A stretch of 64,000 nucleotides of DNA from JANQRX01 sp963663975 (GCA_963663975.2 CAXXRA010000015.1:62001-126000), one strand, 5' to 3'; shown: positions 27,943 through 37,998, numbered from the stretch's first letter. Notes: generated from the sequence alone by a model not told the origin. Translations and numbers: made by a program.

Positions 27943-28949
27943 ATGTTGGGTCAGTTGTTCCGTGAGAATTTCGGTGTCGGATATGCGAGGTTGTCTACCG
28001 AGGACCCAATGGGCGGGCAAATGCAGTATTCGCTTTGGTACCCAACCAAGGTGCCGAATAGCGTTGTCAGATCGGGTCCCTATGAATTTACGGGCACCCA
28101 GCTGAGCCGGCCGCTGGTCAATTCGGACTGGTGATCCTGTCCCACGGCTCGGGCGGCTCCGACCTGGGGCATCGGGATACCGCCATCGCCTTGGCCGAGG
28201 CGGGCTTCATCGCCGCTGCACCATTGCATCCCCGGAACAGCCTCGGCGACATGGGCGACGACCAGCGTATCGTCTTGGATGGTCGTCCACGTCAGCTCTC
28301 CGCCGTCATCGATGCGCTGCTGGCACAGCAGGTCTGGTCGAGCCGAATCGATACTGAGAAGATTGCTGCCTTCGGCTTTTCGGCCGGCGGCTATGCGGTC
28401 CTAGCAGCCCTGGGTGCAGAGCCAGAGTATTTGCGAATCCTCGACCACTGTAAGCGCCACGCCGAGGACGATCCTTACTGCCGCATCATCAACAGCGTCG
28501 GCGCCGAGGAGAGTGCGGCGCGGGCCAGGGACTATGCCGAACCAGCGAAACGAGTTTATGACGGTAGGTTATGTGCGGCGGTGATCGCCGATCCCTTCGT
28601 CGCACCCTTTTCCAATGCGACCCTGAAGGCGCTGCCGCCGGCGAAGCTGCTTTTTTTGCGGCCGGAGAGGGAAGATATGCTCAAGGCGGGATTCCACGTT
28701 TCGCGAGTGGTCGGCCTGCTGAAACAACGCGATGACTTTCCCGACCCCCAGGAAATCCTCGTACCGAAGGCGAACCACTTCAGCTTCATTGCCCCCATCC
28801 CTGAATCCGTCGGCAAGAGCCTGGCCGGTCCTGAGGGCTTCGATCGCGCCGCTTTCGACGAAGAGATGAATCGCCGCGCTGCCTTCCACGAAGAGATGAA
28901 CAGCCGCATCATTGATTTTCTTCGCGACGCTTTCTCACGCTGCGTGTGA
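27943..28949 (+). pseudogene. Alpha/beta hydrolase (dienelactone-hydrolase-like), frameshifted
   Basis: The first ~60 residues (NFGVGYARLSTEDPMGGQMQ, YSLWYPTKVPN) are in one frame, ending at TGA near 28132. The next frame, from 28131, continues with the oxyanion and nucleophile regions (ILSHGSGGSDLGHRDTAIAL, IAAFGFSAGGYAVLAALGAE) and the acid/His part (VPKANHFSFIAPIPES). A one-base loss near 28125 joins them. The nucleophile is the Ser in GFSAGG. A 30-bp direct repeat at 28848-28907 (AAFDEEMNRR, AAFHEEMNSR) lies near the C-terminus. The substrate is unknown. The second part may still be translated from its overlapping ATG. Confidence 0.8.
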
Positions 28950-28982
28950 CGAATTCAGACTATAAAGAAGGCGAGAAAAAAA

Positions 28983-29633
28983 ATGACTTCAAACAGAAAC
29001 ATCGCAATAATAGCATCCGTAGCATTGGTCATTGCAATTGTGGGATTGGTTAGTTCGTTCGGCGTTGGAAACATTATATTGGGTATTGAGGATCAGAGAG
29101 ATGTAGTCGTAGCACGCGGCACACTCTCTGTAGACACTCCACTTACTTGTTTCCCGCCCTTTGTTACCACTGGCTGCGTATCTATTCAGACCGTAGAAGA
29201 TGGTAGCAAAACAATCTACATAGGAGATTTCTTTATCACTCAGAGTGGGGACTTGCCTGGTCACGTTAGAGAGTTGCAGATGATCACCGTTGATGGGCCA
29301 ATTCGAACTGCCTCGATCAGAGGCTTCTTTACTGGTTCGTTTGGGGGAGTGCTGGGAACCTATGCATTTCTTGGTTCGTCAATAAGTGATCTGTCTCAGA
29401 TGGAAATCAATGGCACCATAATGTTCGAGGGTAACTGGACCATAGTAGAAGGAAGTGGCACGGGTGGTTTCGAGGGTGTCTGTGGATTCGCTACATTCAG
29501 CCTCAATGACGTCATCACAGTCGAAAAACCCCCCTTACCGAACATCACCAATGTCTTCGCATTCGGCAATGATTGTGAAGATTTCGATGTTGGTGACTTT
29601 CTGGGTATCCTGAACGACGACGACTCCACCTAA
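28983..29633 (+). CDS. AT-rich orphan gene, secreted or membrane-anchored protein
   Basis: 216 residues. An N-terminal hydrophobic helix (IAIIASVALVIAIVGLVSSF) is followed by a mainly beta extracytoplasmic domain (YIGDFFITQSGDLPGHVREL, GGVLGTYAFLGSSISDLSQM, TIVEGSGTGGFEGVCGFATF) with four cysteines, ending in an acidic tail (DCEDFDVGDFLGILNDDDST). Base composition is clearly lower in GC than the neighbours and codon use differs, which suggests recent transfer. The beta-rich GTGxFEGVxG pattern recalls small beta-barrel/lipocalin-like proteins such as allene-oxide-cyclase-like folds, but I cannot assign it. Confidence 0.7.
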   Translation: MTSNRNIAIIASVALVIAIVGLVSSFGVGNIILGIEDQRDVVVARGTLSVDTPLTCFPPFVTTGCVSIQTVEDGSKTIYIGDFFITQSGDLPGHVRELQMITVDGPIRTASIRGFFTGSFGGVLGTYAFLGSSISDLSQMEINGTIMFEGNWTIVEGSGTGGFEGVCGFATFSLNDVITVEKPPLPNITNVFAFGNDCEDFDVGDFLGILNDDDST

Positions 29634-29658
29634 ACTAAATAGCCCAACCACGGGTTAG

Positions 29659-30024
29659 TCATGGCCGCCTTTGGTCGATCAGCTGCCGTCGGCGCCCCCG
29701 GCGTTGATGTCGCCTATTCCCCCGAAAGCGGTCTTGGCGCGACGAGTTCGTCACGGCCGTTGTGTGCCAAACCCGGACATGACGTCTCAGCCGACATTCG
29801 CGGGATAAGCCCCAGTTCCGACTGTCAGAGCAGCCATTGAACCAGGGCTCATGCCCTCCCCTGACATTGATCCACCAGAGCGCGCCGAGGCCGCCGATCA
29901 ACATGGCGATGCCGATATACAACCACTGCGATCGCCCACTCATGAAGCTGCCGCCGATGACGTTCGCCCCCTGGAGAGTCCAGATCATGCCGACGAGCAA
30001 GAGCCCCGATTGCCCATCGGGCAC
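29659..30024 (-). CDS. Small two-helix membrane protein, ends altered by IS5 and repeat
   Basis: The first ~58 residues (LLLVGMIWTLQGANVIGGSF, WLYIGIAMLIGGLGALWWIN) match the pattern of small conserved two-helix membrane proteins of alphaproteobacteria (IWxLQGxxxxPGSFM). The open frame then runs on for 60 residues through dispersed-repeat sequence (29681-29731), which is not family-like. The GTG start at 30024 lies two bases from the IS5 insertion at 30027, so the upstream region has been displaced and the gene may have lost its promoter or N-terminus. Confidence 0.5.
   Translation of the reverse strand: MPDGQSGLLLVGMIWTLQGANVIGGSFMSGRSQWLYIGIAMLIGGLGALWWINVRGGHEPWFNGCSDSRNWGLSRECRLRRHVRVWHTTAVTNSSRQDRFRGNRRHQRRGRRRQLIDQRRP
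29681..29731 (-). repeat. Dispersed repeat core, copy (reverse)
   Basis: Reverse complement reads TCGGGGGAATAGGCGACATC followed, after a short variable piece, by CGACGGCAGCT. Other copies of the same core lie near 25599, 36247, 43338, 45530, 54982 and 57822. Confidence 0.6.
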
Positions 30025-30026
30025 TA

Positions 30027-30869
30027 GGTGCTGTTGACAGTTAACGGTTTATTAATGGCGGTTGTGATTCAAGCAAGACCTGGGTGTGGAGGAGGAACCG
30101 GTCATGCTTCGCAGGGAATTGACGGACGTTCAATGGGAACGGATATCGGATTTGGTACCCGGCAAGGCGTCGGATTGCGGATCCACGGGACGGGACAATC
30201 GTCTGTTCGTGGATGCGGTATTGTGGATTGCACGCACGAGTTCGCCATGGCGCGACCTGCCGGACGCGTTCGGCAATTGGAACAGCGTGTACGTGCGCTT
30301 TTCCCGGTGGGCCAAACAAGGGGCATGGGAGAGTCTTTTCAAGGCCTTGGTGGACGATCCGGACTTCGAATACCTGATCATCGATTCAACCATTGTGCGG
30401 GCACATCAACATGCGTCGGGCGCAAAAGGGGGACTCAAAATCAGGCCATCGGACGTTCGCGCGGCGGCTTGACGAGCAAGGTTCACATCGCTGTCGATGG
30501 GCTCGGCAATCCATTACGGTTCATCCTCACCGGCGGTCAGGTTGGCGATGTCACCCAGGCTGAAGAGTTGATCGCCGACGTGGCCGGCGCAAACCTCATC
30601 GCCGACACGGCCTATGATGCCGATCATCTCCGCGCCCGTCTCAACGATGCCGGAATAGTGGCGGTGATCCCATCCAACCCGTCACGGGCGCAAGCCATCC
30701 CCTACGATGCCGAACTCTACAAAGAAAGACATCTCGTCGAATGTTACATAAACAAAATCAAACACTTCCGGCGCATCGCCACGCGCTATGAAAAAACCGC
30801 AACGGCCTACATGGCCATGCTGTTTCTTGTCGGTGCCATCATCTGGCTCCGATAACTGTCAACAGGACC
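30027..30869 (+). mobile_element. IS5-family (IS427-type) element, copy 1
   Basis: 843 bp, flanked by TA on both sides. Terminal inverted repeats start GGTGCTGTTGACAGTTAACG at the left and, reverse-complemented, GGTCCTGTTGACAGTTATCG at the right. It is near-identical to copies at 33731 and 56554, which indicates recent transposition. Removing it restores GGGCACTAGTGCGC. It sits at the 5' end of a small reverse-strand membrane-protein gene. Confidence 0.93.
30104..30855 (+). CDS. IS5/IS427-type transposase, two frames joined by -1 frameshift
   Basis: The first frame starts at ATG 30104 after GGAGGAGG (MLRRELTDVQWERISDLVPG) and ends at 30472. The second frame overlaps it and carries the rest (GRSRGGLTSKVHIAVDGLGN to YMAMLFLVGAIIWLR, ending at 30855). 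The join is a -1 shift around the AAAAGGGGG tract near 30427, as is usual in this IS group. DDE residues are visible: D in LIIDSTIVRAH, D in LIADTAYDAD, and E in KERHLVECYINKIKHFRRIA. All three copies have the same layout, so this is a working design rather than damage. Confidence 0.9.
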
Positions 30870-30977
30870 TAGTGCGCATGCCGTCGAAGTCCCGCAGGAC
30901 CCATTTTCACGATCGCGAATAATGTCGGCGTACAATCGCCTCGACGAGGAGCCCGCCCAAGGCGACCTGCGGCGCAG

Positions 30978-31709
30978 CTAGGAGGACGGGCGCCACAAAA
31001 TCTCTTTGATGAGCTTGCTGCGGATCGCCCGAACGAAATCCTGGGAGTCGGAGGCGACGAAGGCGCCCGGGCCGCCGATCACATGATCCCGATAATAGGC
31101 CGCCAGATCCTCGACTCCGTTGACGATGGCAAGGCCGTTCACGGTGATGCCGATGGCGACGATTTCGTCGCGGATGGAGCCGGTTTCGCCACCGAAATTG
31201 GTCGGCCCGTCACCCGAGACGTCAATGACGACGCGGTCGCCCGAATAGGCGTTGGCGGAGGTCGCCTGGGCGGCAAACTGCATGGCTTCGCCGATGGCCG
31301 TAACCCCGGCGAAATCACGCTTGGCCGCTTCGATCCTGCCCGCAAATTTCACCGACGACGCGACGTCGGAAACCAGCGACCAGCCGACCACCAGACTTTG
31401 ATCCCGCGGGCCGGCCCAAAACAGCAAGGCGGCCGCGATTCCATTGCCGCCGGCGGTCTGGATCGCGGCGTGCACCTCCGGGTCCCGGAACGCCTCCGCA
31501 AGGCCACCACGTTGCAGGGCGAAGGCGGCCGGGCCGACGCTGGCGGATACATCGACGGCGAGAACCAACTCCAGATCGACGGCCATTTGCTGCCCATACG
31601 CCGCTGCCGGAAACCCGGCCAGCACGACCGTCGCCAGACAGGAACGGAAAAACTTTGCCGACCAAAGGTGCGCCCTCAGCGCCCTGCGTTCTCCGGACTT
31701 AGTCGACAT
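30978..31709 (-). CDS. DUF1194 / von Willebrand A-like secreted protein
   Basis: About 243 residues. A signal peptide (FFRSCLATVVLAGFPAAAYG) precedes a VWA-like domain with the metal-site motif LVLAVDVSASVGPAAFALQR, then GDRVVIDVSGDGPTNFGGET and GITVNGLAIVNGVEDLAAYY. DUF1194 proteins are periplasmic and common in Rhizobiales; function is unknown. I prefer the ATG at 31709 to the one at 31739 because it gives a normal leader, but no strong ribosome-binding site marks either. Intact. Confidence 0.85.
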   Translation of the reverse strand: MSTKSGERRALRAHLWSAKFFRSCLATVVLAGFPAAAYGQQMAVDLELVLAVDVSASVGPAAFALQRGGLAEAFRDPEVHAAIQTAGGNGIAAALLFWAGPRDQSLVVGWSLVSDVASSVKFAGRIEAAKRDFAGVTAIGEAMQFAAQATSANAYSGDRVVIDVSGDGPTNFGGETGSIRDEIVAIGITVNGLAIVNGVEDLAAYYRDHVIGGPGAFVASDSQDFVRAIRSKLIKEILWRPSS

Positions 31710-31843
31710 CCCGGGATGACTCCACGAACCCTGGCGCATGATATCCGAAAATGGCGGAGGGGCGAACGGGAACAGGGCACCGGGGTTGGGATGCCATCAC
31801 CACCTCGCCAAAGCGAAGCGCCCGTGGCCACCCCATCACGCAC

Positions 31844-32657
31844 CTACTCCGATGCACCAGCCTCGCGCAGGATGTCGGCAATCCCATCCAGTCCACGCTG
31901 TATCGCCATGGCGAGAGGCGTGGATGGAAAGACGGGTTCAGTTTCGGGAGCCCCGTTCAGATCGGCCCCCAACTCGATAAGTTTTCGTAGGGCCTCAGCG
32001 GCGCCTTCCACTGAGGCCCAATACAATGCCGTTTCGCCAGCCGACTGCTTTGCGTCGATATCTGCGCCTTCAGCGACGAGCAACTCGATAGCGCCGACCG
32101 CGTTGGCGAAGGCGGCCACCATCAAAGGGGTTCCTCCTCCAAGGTCGCGGGCCTCAATGTCAGCGCCCGCCTCGATGAGCAGTTTCACGACATCGACGTG
32201 ATCTGAGCCGACGGCTGATGACAGTGGTGTGGTTCGGTAATCGGTTCTAGTCTCAAGGTCAGCACCGACCTCAATAAAGAAGCATCGCCACATCGACACT
32301 GCCGCGCTCGGCGGCAACGTGCAGTGCGGTTTGTTGGCCACCACCGATCTTCGGCAAGTTCACATCGGCACCTGCGTCTATGAGAAGCCGCGCCGCATCG
32401 ATGTTGTCACTAAGCGCCGCCCAATGCAGCGCCGTCCCCACGAACCTGTCCTGCGCGGTCAGGTCTTCGCCCGCTGCTATCAACTCTTGCAACCGGGCTA
32501 GATCACCGTCCTTGGCCGCGTCGTGAAGCGGCCCGCATCGTTGCGATTCTGGGACCGTGCATCGGCGACAATGGCTACGAACTGGTCGAAGTGGCGGGTG
32601 AGGCTCCATGGAACACCCTGCGGGGCTGAGCCTTTCGTCGTCCAACAGGCAGACCAC
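31844..32657 (-). pseudogene. Ankyrin-repeat protein, frameshifted
   Basis: Five to six ankyrin repeats, in reading order: LHDAAKDGDLARLQELIAAG, GTALHWAALSDNIDAARLLI, QTALHVAAERGSVDVAMLL, then after a frameshift near 32275 TTPLSSAVGSDHVDVVKLLI, GTPLMVAAFANAVGAIELLV and ETALYWASVEGAAEALRKLI. A cap ends with LDGIADILREAGASE. The 5' part before SQRCGPLHDAAK is uncertain. A related, more damaged ankyrin gene lies at 51045-51650. Ankyrin proteins mediate protein binding; the partner is unknown. Confidence 0.8.
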
Positions 32658-32791
32658 TGCGGCATTGGTCGGCAGAAAATCTCGACCGGGTGCGGCAGGG
32701 CCATTGGGCGCTTGAGTTCGCCAATTCGCGCACTATTCTGTCGTGGACCGTACGATAATTCGGCGGTGCCAATGTTCGCGAAGGAGGCAAG

Positions 32792-33124
32792 GTGGACAAG
32801 CTCAGGACGTATTTCGACGCAATGAATGGGACATCCGACTGGAGCAGTGTCAAACCGCTATTCGACGATCTGTTCCATGACGCCCTGGTCGTGGTAACCG
32901 CCAATGGAGAACTCGACCGGGATGCCTGGGGCAACGCTGTTCAGGGGATGTTGGCCGCCGGTACAAAGGTTTCCGACCTGACCATGCACAGCCATGACGA
33001 CGGCACAATCCATTACTACACAACCATCACCGAGACCAATGGCACGGTGATCAAAGTGTCGTCGACGGCAACGCTGAAGGACGGCAAGATCGTTCACGTT
33101 CAACCGTTCGATCACGCCGCCTAA
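32792..33124 (+). CDS. NTF2-like / SnoaL-like small protein
   Basis: 110 residues with the alpha-plus-beta cone fold pattern: DKLRTYFDAMNGTSDWSSVK, LFDDLFHDALVVVTANGELD, DGTIHYYTTITETNGTVIKV, ATLKDGKIVHVQPFDH. The GTG start at 32792 is preceded by AAGGAGG at correct spacing. Such proteins are often isomerases, dehydratases or ligand-binding proteins; this one cannot be assigned more closely. Intact and independent of its neighbours. Confidence 0.75.
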   Translation: MDKLRTYFDAMNGTSDWSSVKPLFDDLFHDALVVVTANGELDRDAWGNAVQGMLAAGTKVSDLTMHSHDDGTIHYYTTITETNGTVIKVSSTATLKDGKIVHVQPFDHAA

Positions 33125-33337
33125 TCCGAGATCGTCGAGGACGCCAGCCGTTAGAAAACATCACATGCCCAGTGGCCGGCGGCAGCGCCGGCCGCCCGGG
33201 CATGGGTGTATGCCGGTTACGCTCTCAAGAGAGCGGCCGCGAAGAAACCACCAAAACTCCACCGTAAATCCACAACTCTCCGCGTCGATCATACTACAGC
33301 GCCAAGGCAGCTTCACGTCGACAGGGAGACGCATGTC

Positions 33338-33622
33338 ATGAACAAGGCATTTTTGATGGGCGCCGCGGCCGCGTTCGTTATGGGAATTTCGACTTCAGTT
33401 TCTGCTGGGGAATGTGATCCCTGCGGCCCTACGGGCCATCAGCCTCCCCAGAACCCGCAAGCTCGGGAAACCCCGATCGGAATTGAGAACCGCAGGAGTA
33501 CAATGCCGATACCCCCACCGCTACCAGCTTCTATGCCGTTTCCGCCACCGCAAACGATGCCCATACCGATCCCGGCACCGTCCCTGAGGGGTTGGAGGCT
33601 CGAACAGATCGGTGGGCAATAG
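33338..33622 (+). CDS. Small secreted proline-rich protein
   Basis: 94 residues from the ATG at 33338 (ribosome-binding GACAGGGAGAC). A signal peptide (FLMGAAAAFVMGISTSVSAG) is followed by a mature part rich in proline, with repeated PIPPPLPASMPFPPPQ and MPIPIPAPS motifs. No known family. The cysteine pair in ECDPCGPTG might form a disulfide. Function unknown. Confidence 0.6.
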   Translation: MNKAFLMGAAAAFVMGISTSVSAGECDPCGPTGHQPPQNPQARETPIGIENRRSTMPIPPPLPASMPFPPPQTMPIPIPAPSLRGWRLEQIGGQ

Positions 33623-33730
33623 ACCACGAGATGGCCGGATTTGAGAAATCCCTTGAATGCCCTCCCGGTGGGCTAGCCACAGGGCGCCCGATTTACCCTG
33701 TGAGGCCCGATAGACAGCCAACAGACGTTA

Positions 33731-34573
33731 GGTGCTGTTGACAGTTAACGGTTTATTAATGGCGGTTGTGATTCAAGCAAGACCTGGGTGTGGAGGAGGA
33801 ACCGGTCATGCTTCGCAGGGAATTGACGGACGTTCAATGGGAACGGATATCGGATTTGGTACCCGGCAAGGCGTCGGATTGCGGATCCACGGGACGGGAC
33901 AATCGTCTGTTCGTGGATGCGGTATTGTGGATTGCACGCACGAGTTCGCCATGGCGCGACCTGCCGGACGCGTTCGGCAATTGGAACAGCGTGTACGTGC
34001 GCTTTTCCCGGTGGGCCAAACAAGGGGCATGGGAGAGTCTTTTCAAGGCCTTGGTGGACGATCCGGACTTCGAATACCTGATCATCGATTCAACCATTGT
34101 GCGGGCACATCAACATGCGTCGGGCGCAAAAGGGGGACTCAAAATCAGGCCATCGGACGTTCGCGCGGCGGCTTGACGAGCAAGGTTCACATCGCTGTCG
34201 ATGGGCTCGGCAATCCATTACGGTTCATCCTTACCGGCGGTCAGGTTGGCGATGTCACCCAGGCTGAAGAGTTAATCGCCGACGTGGCCGGCGCAAACCT
34301 CATCGCCGACACGGCCTATGATGCCGATCATCTCCGCGCCCGTCTCAACGATGCCGGAATAGTGGCGGTGATCCCATCCAACCCGTCACGGGCGCAAGCC
34401 ATCCCCTACGATGCCGAACTCTACAAAGAAAGACATCTCGTCGAATGTTACATAAACAAAATCAAACACTTCCGGCGCATCGCCACGCGCTATGAAAAAA
34501 CCGCAACGGCCTACATGGCCATGCTGTTTCTTGTCGGTGCCATCATCTGGCTCCGATAACTGTCAACAGGACC
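33731..34573 (+). mobile_element. IS5-family (IS427-type) element, copy 2
   Basis: 843 bp with TA on both sides and the same ends as copy 1. I count two base differences from copy 1 within the second transposase frame (CATCCTTACC instead of CATCCTCACC; GAGTTAATCG instead of GAGTTGATCG). It lies 3.7 kb from copy 1 in the same orientation, so recombination between them would delete the DUF1194-ankyrin-NTF2 segment. Confidence 0.93.
33808..34559 (+). CDS. IS5/IS427-type transposase (copy 2), two frames
   Basis: Same structure as the copy at 30104: first frame 33808-34176, second frame ending at 34559, joined by a -1 shift at the AAAAGGGGG tract near 34131. The two base differences from copy 1 are silent (ILTGGQ and EELIAD are unchanged), so the protein should be identical. 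Confidence 0.9.
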
Positions 34574-34597
34574 TAGAGGCCGTTAGAAGTCGCTAAC

Positions 34598-36204
34598 GTC
34601 CGGAATTGGCAGATTTTGTTGATCTTAGTCGGCCGTCGTTGCGCTTCAGTGTCCGCACGGTATCAGAAGCGGACTTTTTCGATCCCGCCTGGACGTTCGC
34701 CCGTTTCGGGAAGATCATGGATGCGCGTTTATCGGCTGATGGGCATTGTTCCTGTCATGCTGGTTGGACCGTCGGCGTCGGTATCGGTCTGAGTTTGTAG
34801 AACACTTCTCGATGTACTGGGCCGTAGCAGCGAGGTCGGAACTCATCCTGGGCTCCCTCCCGTGCCCGCGCATAGCGCAATCGACCGAGCTTCAGAATGC
34901 GCTTGAGGTGGGCAAACAGCATCTCGACCTTTTTGCGGTCGCGACGCGACTGGTTGAAGGCGGGCGTGTCGTAGAGCGCCCTGGCGACATCGCGAGCATC
35001 CTCGTTGATGTCGCGTGGAATCTTGCGCTGCGGCGTCTTGGGGCAGCACCGCTTTTTTAACGGGCAAGGGCCGCAGTCATAGGTGCTGGCCAGATATCGG
35101 TAGGTGTCGTCACTGTTCAGGCGGCCCGATGACTTAAGCGTCTTTCCCGCCGGGCATCATAGACATTATTATCCTCCTGCCACTGGAAGTCGGCTCTGGA
35201 GAAGGTGCCATCGTCGCGCTTTGATTTGTCGAACACCGGGATGTGCGTCGCGATGCCTAAGTCCTTGACCAGCCAGGCCAGCATCGGTGCCGCCCCATAG
35301 GCCTGTCGCCGGCCAGCCGTTTTGGCTTGAGGCCAAAGCGCTCCAACTCGGTCGGATCATGGTGCGGGCTGCTCCCACCTCGGCCTGCCGGATGGCACGG
35401 GTCGCCTCGACATCGACGATGATCCCATGGTCGGTATCGGCCAGATAGTTGTCGGCATAGGCAAAGAAGGCCGGACCGCGCTGGGCGCCGGTCCATTCGA
35501 GCTGCCGGGTCGGACGGGGAGACGAACTTCGGTGTCACGCTGCTGGCTGCTCCGAAGGCGGCATCATTGAGCGTGGCCAGATAATCCCCGGACCGCCTGT
35601 GTGGCGTCAGCAGGAATATTCTCCAAGCTCCATGTCCTGGCCTGGCACCGAGCGCTGCTTGTTGGCATCGGCCTGGATCAGGCTGGCATCGACGGCAAAG
35701 CCTTCCCCGCCGACAAGGCCTTCCGACATGCAGCGGCGCACCACCGTCTCGAATACATGACGCAGAAGACCACTCTGCCGGAAGCGGCCATTGCGATTGA
35801 GCGAGAAGGTCGAATGGTCTGGCACGCTGCCATCGAGACCCAGGCGCCAGAACCAGCGATAGGCAAGATTGAGATGGACCTCCTCGCATAGCCGCCGCTC
35901 CGAGCGGATGGCGAAGCAGTAGCCGACAATCAGCATCCGGATCATCAGCTCTGGATCAACCGAAGGCCGACCAATGGTACTGTAGAACGGCTTCAGCTTG
36001 ACCCGCAGATCGCCCAGATCGAGAAACCCTTCGATCTGCCTCAGCTGGTGATCTTCCGGAACGTGATCCTCAAGGCAGAAGTCGTAGAAAAGCCGTTCCG
36101 GTGCCGCCTGCAGTCCCATCATCGCATCCATCCACGAGCAAATCGCTCAAAGGACGAATCACGCCAACCGCCACCGATCAAGCCCAACTAAATCAACAAA
36201 ATCG
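34598..36204 (-). mobile_element. Dead IS1182-like element
   Basis: Bounded by imperfect inverted repeats GGCAGATTTTGTTGATCTTA at the left and, reverse-complemented, GCCGATTTTGTTGATTTAG at the right. These ends resemble those of the MITE-like element at 45316-45488 and differ from those of the intact neighbour at 36304. The inner gene is heavily damaged. A copy of the dispersed repeat follows at the right end. Confidence 0.65.
34796..36131 (-). pseudogene. IS1182-like transposase, multiply frameshifted
   Basis: The N-terminus is typical (MMGLQAAPERLFYDFCLEDH, GRPSVDPELMIRMLIVGYCF, RSERRLCEEVHLNLAYRWFW, GLVGGEGFAVDASLIQADAN). The frame is lost after ELGEYSC near 35610. Further blocks appear in other frames: YLATLNDAAFGAASSVTPKF, ELERFGLKPKRLAGDRPMG, and toward the 3' end sequence encoding cysteine-rich and HLKRILKL-like motifs. 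Several short deletions explain the length, which is below the ~450 residues of the family. Not functional. Confidence 0.8.
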
Positions 36205-36300
36205 GCACATCGCCGACATCGGTGACCAACGGCGCGATGTCCGCTGTTGGGGGAAGAGGCGACATCGTCACCGCGCCCGCTGACGGCAACTAATGACCCT
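36205..36300 (+). repeat. Dispersed repeat, long copy
   Basis: Follows the right end of the dead IS1182-like element: CACATCGCCGACATC, then GGGGGAAGAGGCGACATCGT, then CTGACGGCAACTAATGACCC, ending at the left border of the intact IS1182. A similar arrangement is seen at 45489-45600. Confidence 0.6.
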
Positions 36301-36303
36301 GGC

Positions 36304-37958
36304 TGTGTAAAAACGCTGCGGGTGTTATGGTTCTCCTGATCCGTGCGGCGGGAGGGTCTGATGAAGCGTTTTGTGGAAGGCGTTGATCGCGAGCAAGGCA
36401 CTTTGTTCCCGGTGCTGCTGGACGACTGGATTGATGAAGACAATCCGGTTCGGGTGATTGACGTTTTTGTTGACGAACTCGATCTCGGCGAACTCGGGTT
36501 CGGCGGTGTCGATCCAAAGGCGACCGGTCGGCCGTCGTACCACCCATCGGTTCTCCTGAAGCTTTACATCTACGGTTATCTCAACCGAGTTCAGTCGAGC
36601 CGCCGTCTCGAGCGTGAAGCCGGTCGCAATGTCGAAGTGATGTGGCTGACGGGCCGTCTGGCTCCTGATCACAAAACGATTGCCGACTTCCGCAAGGACA
36701 ATGGCCGTGCGATCCGCCGGGTTTGCGCGCAGTTCGTGCAGCTGTGCCGGCAGCTGGGCCTGCTTGCTGCGGCCAGCGTCGCGATCGACGGTTCCAAGTT
36801 CAAGGCAGTCAACAACCGGGACCGGAACTTCACTCGCGCTAAGATGCAGCGACGCCTGCTGCAGATCGAGGACAGCGTCGCACGCTATCTACATCAGCTC
36901 GACACCGCCGACCGGCAGGAACCGTCGGAGGCATTGGCGGCCAAGACCGAACAGCTGAAGGAGAAGATTGGACGGCTCAAGCAAGAGATGGTGCGTCTTG
37001 AGGGCCTTAAAGCCCGGATGCTTGCAACGCCCGACAGGCAGATCTCGCTTACCGATCCAGATGCGCGCTCCATGGCGACCAGCGGCCGGGGATCGGGCGT
37101 TGTCGGCTACAATGTCCAGGCCAGCGTTGAGATCGATCACCATCTGATCGTTGCCCATGATGTGACGAACGTCGGGACCGATCGGGCGCAGCTGTCACCG
37201 ATGTCCAAGAAGACCAAGGCCGTCCTGGGGGTGGACGAACTCGATGTCGTTGCCGATCGGGGCTACTTCTCAAGTCTGGAGATCCTGGCCTGCCACGAGG
37301 CGGACATCACGGTCACGTTGCCCAAACCGATCACCTCAGGCGTCAAGGCCAAAGGTCGCTATGGCAAGCAGGACTTCCGTTATGTGGTTGAGGACGACGT
37401 CTACATCTGCCCCGCCGGCGAACGGCTGACCTATCGCTACACGACCGAGGAGAATGGGTTGGTCCTACGCCGGTACTGGACCAATGTGTGTCAGACATGC
37501 GCCATCAAGGACAAGTGCACCACCGGCAAGGAGCGCCGGGTCGCTCGCTGGGAGCATGAACATCTTCTCGAAGCTGTTCAGCGGCGGCTTGATGAGAACC
37601 CGGACAAGATGCGCCAGCGTCGCGAGACGGTCGAGCATCCCTTCGGCACGATCAAGATGTGGATGGGCGCGACCCACTTCTTGATGAAGCGACTCAAAAA
37701 CGTCCGCACCGAGATGGCGCTGAATGTGCTCGCCTACAATCTCACCCGGGTCATGAACATCATCGGCATCCGCCCGCTGATGGCGGCGATCCGGGCGTGA
37801 GGGCCGTCACACCGGCAGTTTGACCTCGCTCGCGCATCCCAGACCCCAATAGCGGCCTGCTCGGCGCCGATCCGAGCCCAAACTCGCCCGCCGCTTCTCA
37901 TTGCCCAAATATCGGCGGCTCGGAGATCCGATCGAAAAACGTCAGCCGTTTCTACACG
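36304..37958 (+). mobile_element. IS1182-family element, intact
   Basis: About 1655 bp. The ends form a short inverted repeat, TGTGTAAAAACGC at the left and CCGTTTCTACACG at the right (11 of 13 positions match). It contains one uninterrupted transposase gene. No clear target duplication is visible. The ends resemble those of the MITE-like element at 24165-24306. Confidence 0.8.
36361..37800 (+). CDS. IS1182-family transposase
   Basis: 479 residues, intact, from the ATG at 36361 (ribosome-binding GGCGGGAGGG). The N-terminal DUF772-type domain (MKRFVEGVDREQGTLFPVLL, GRPSYHPSVLLKLYIYGYLN, RSSRRLEREAGRNVEVMWLT style) is followed by the catalytic core: VAIDGSKFKAVNNRDRNFTR with the first Asp, VVADRGYFSSLEILACHEAD with the second, and a glutamate in RRETVEHPFGTIKMWMGATH. 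A coiled segment lies at about residues 165-220 and a four-cysteine region near CPAGE, CQTCAIKDKC. The only full-length, single-frame transposase in the window besides the IS5 copies. Confidence 0.92.
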   Translation: MKRFVEGVDREQGTLFPVLLDDWIDEDNPVRVIDVFVDELDLGELGFGGVDPKATGRPSYHPSVLLKLYIYGYLNRVQSSRRLEREAGRNVEVMWLTGRLAPDHKTIADFRKDNGRAIRRVCAQFVQLCRQLGLLAAASVAIDGSKFKAVNNRDRNFTRAKMQRRLLQIEDSVARYLHQLDTADRQEPSEALAAKTEQLKEKIGRLKQEMVRLEGLKARMLATPDRQISLTDPDARSMATSGRGSGVVGYNVQASVEIDHHLIVAHDVTNVGTDRAQLSPMSKKTKAVLGVDELDVVADRGYFSSLEILACHEADITVTLPKPITSGVKAKGRYGKQDFRYVVEDDVYICPAGERLTYRYTTEENGLVLRRYWTNVCQTCAIKDKCTTGKERRVARWEHEHLLEAVQRRLDENPDKMRQRRETVEHPFGTIKMWMGATHFLMKRLKNVRTEMALNVLAYNLTRVMNIIGIRPLMAAIRA

Positions 37959-37998
37959 CCCAAGACCCAAGGGCGGCCCATTCTCGAAAGCTCATGGC

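Noticed and set aside
34606..34800. 64-codon plus-strand frame after IS5 copy 2
   Set aside because: It runs across the terminal repeat of the dead IS1182-like element and has no protein-like features.
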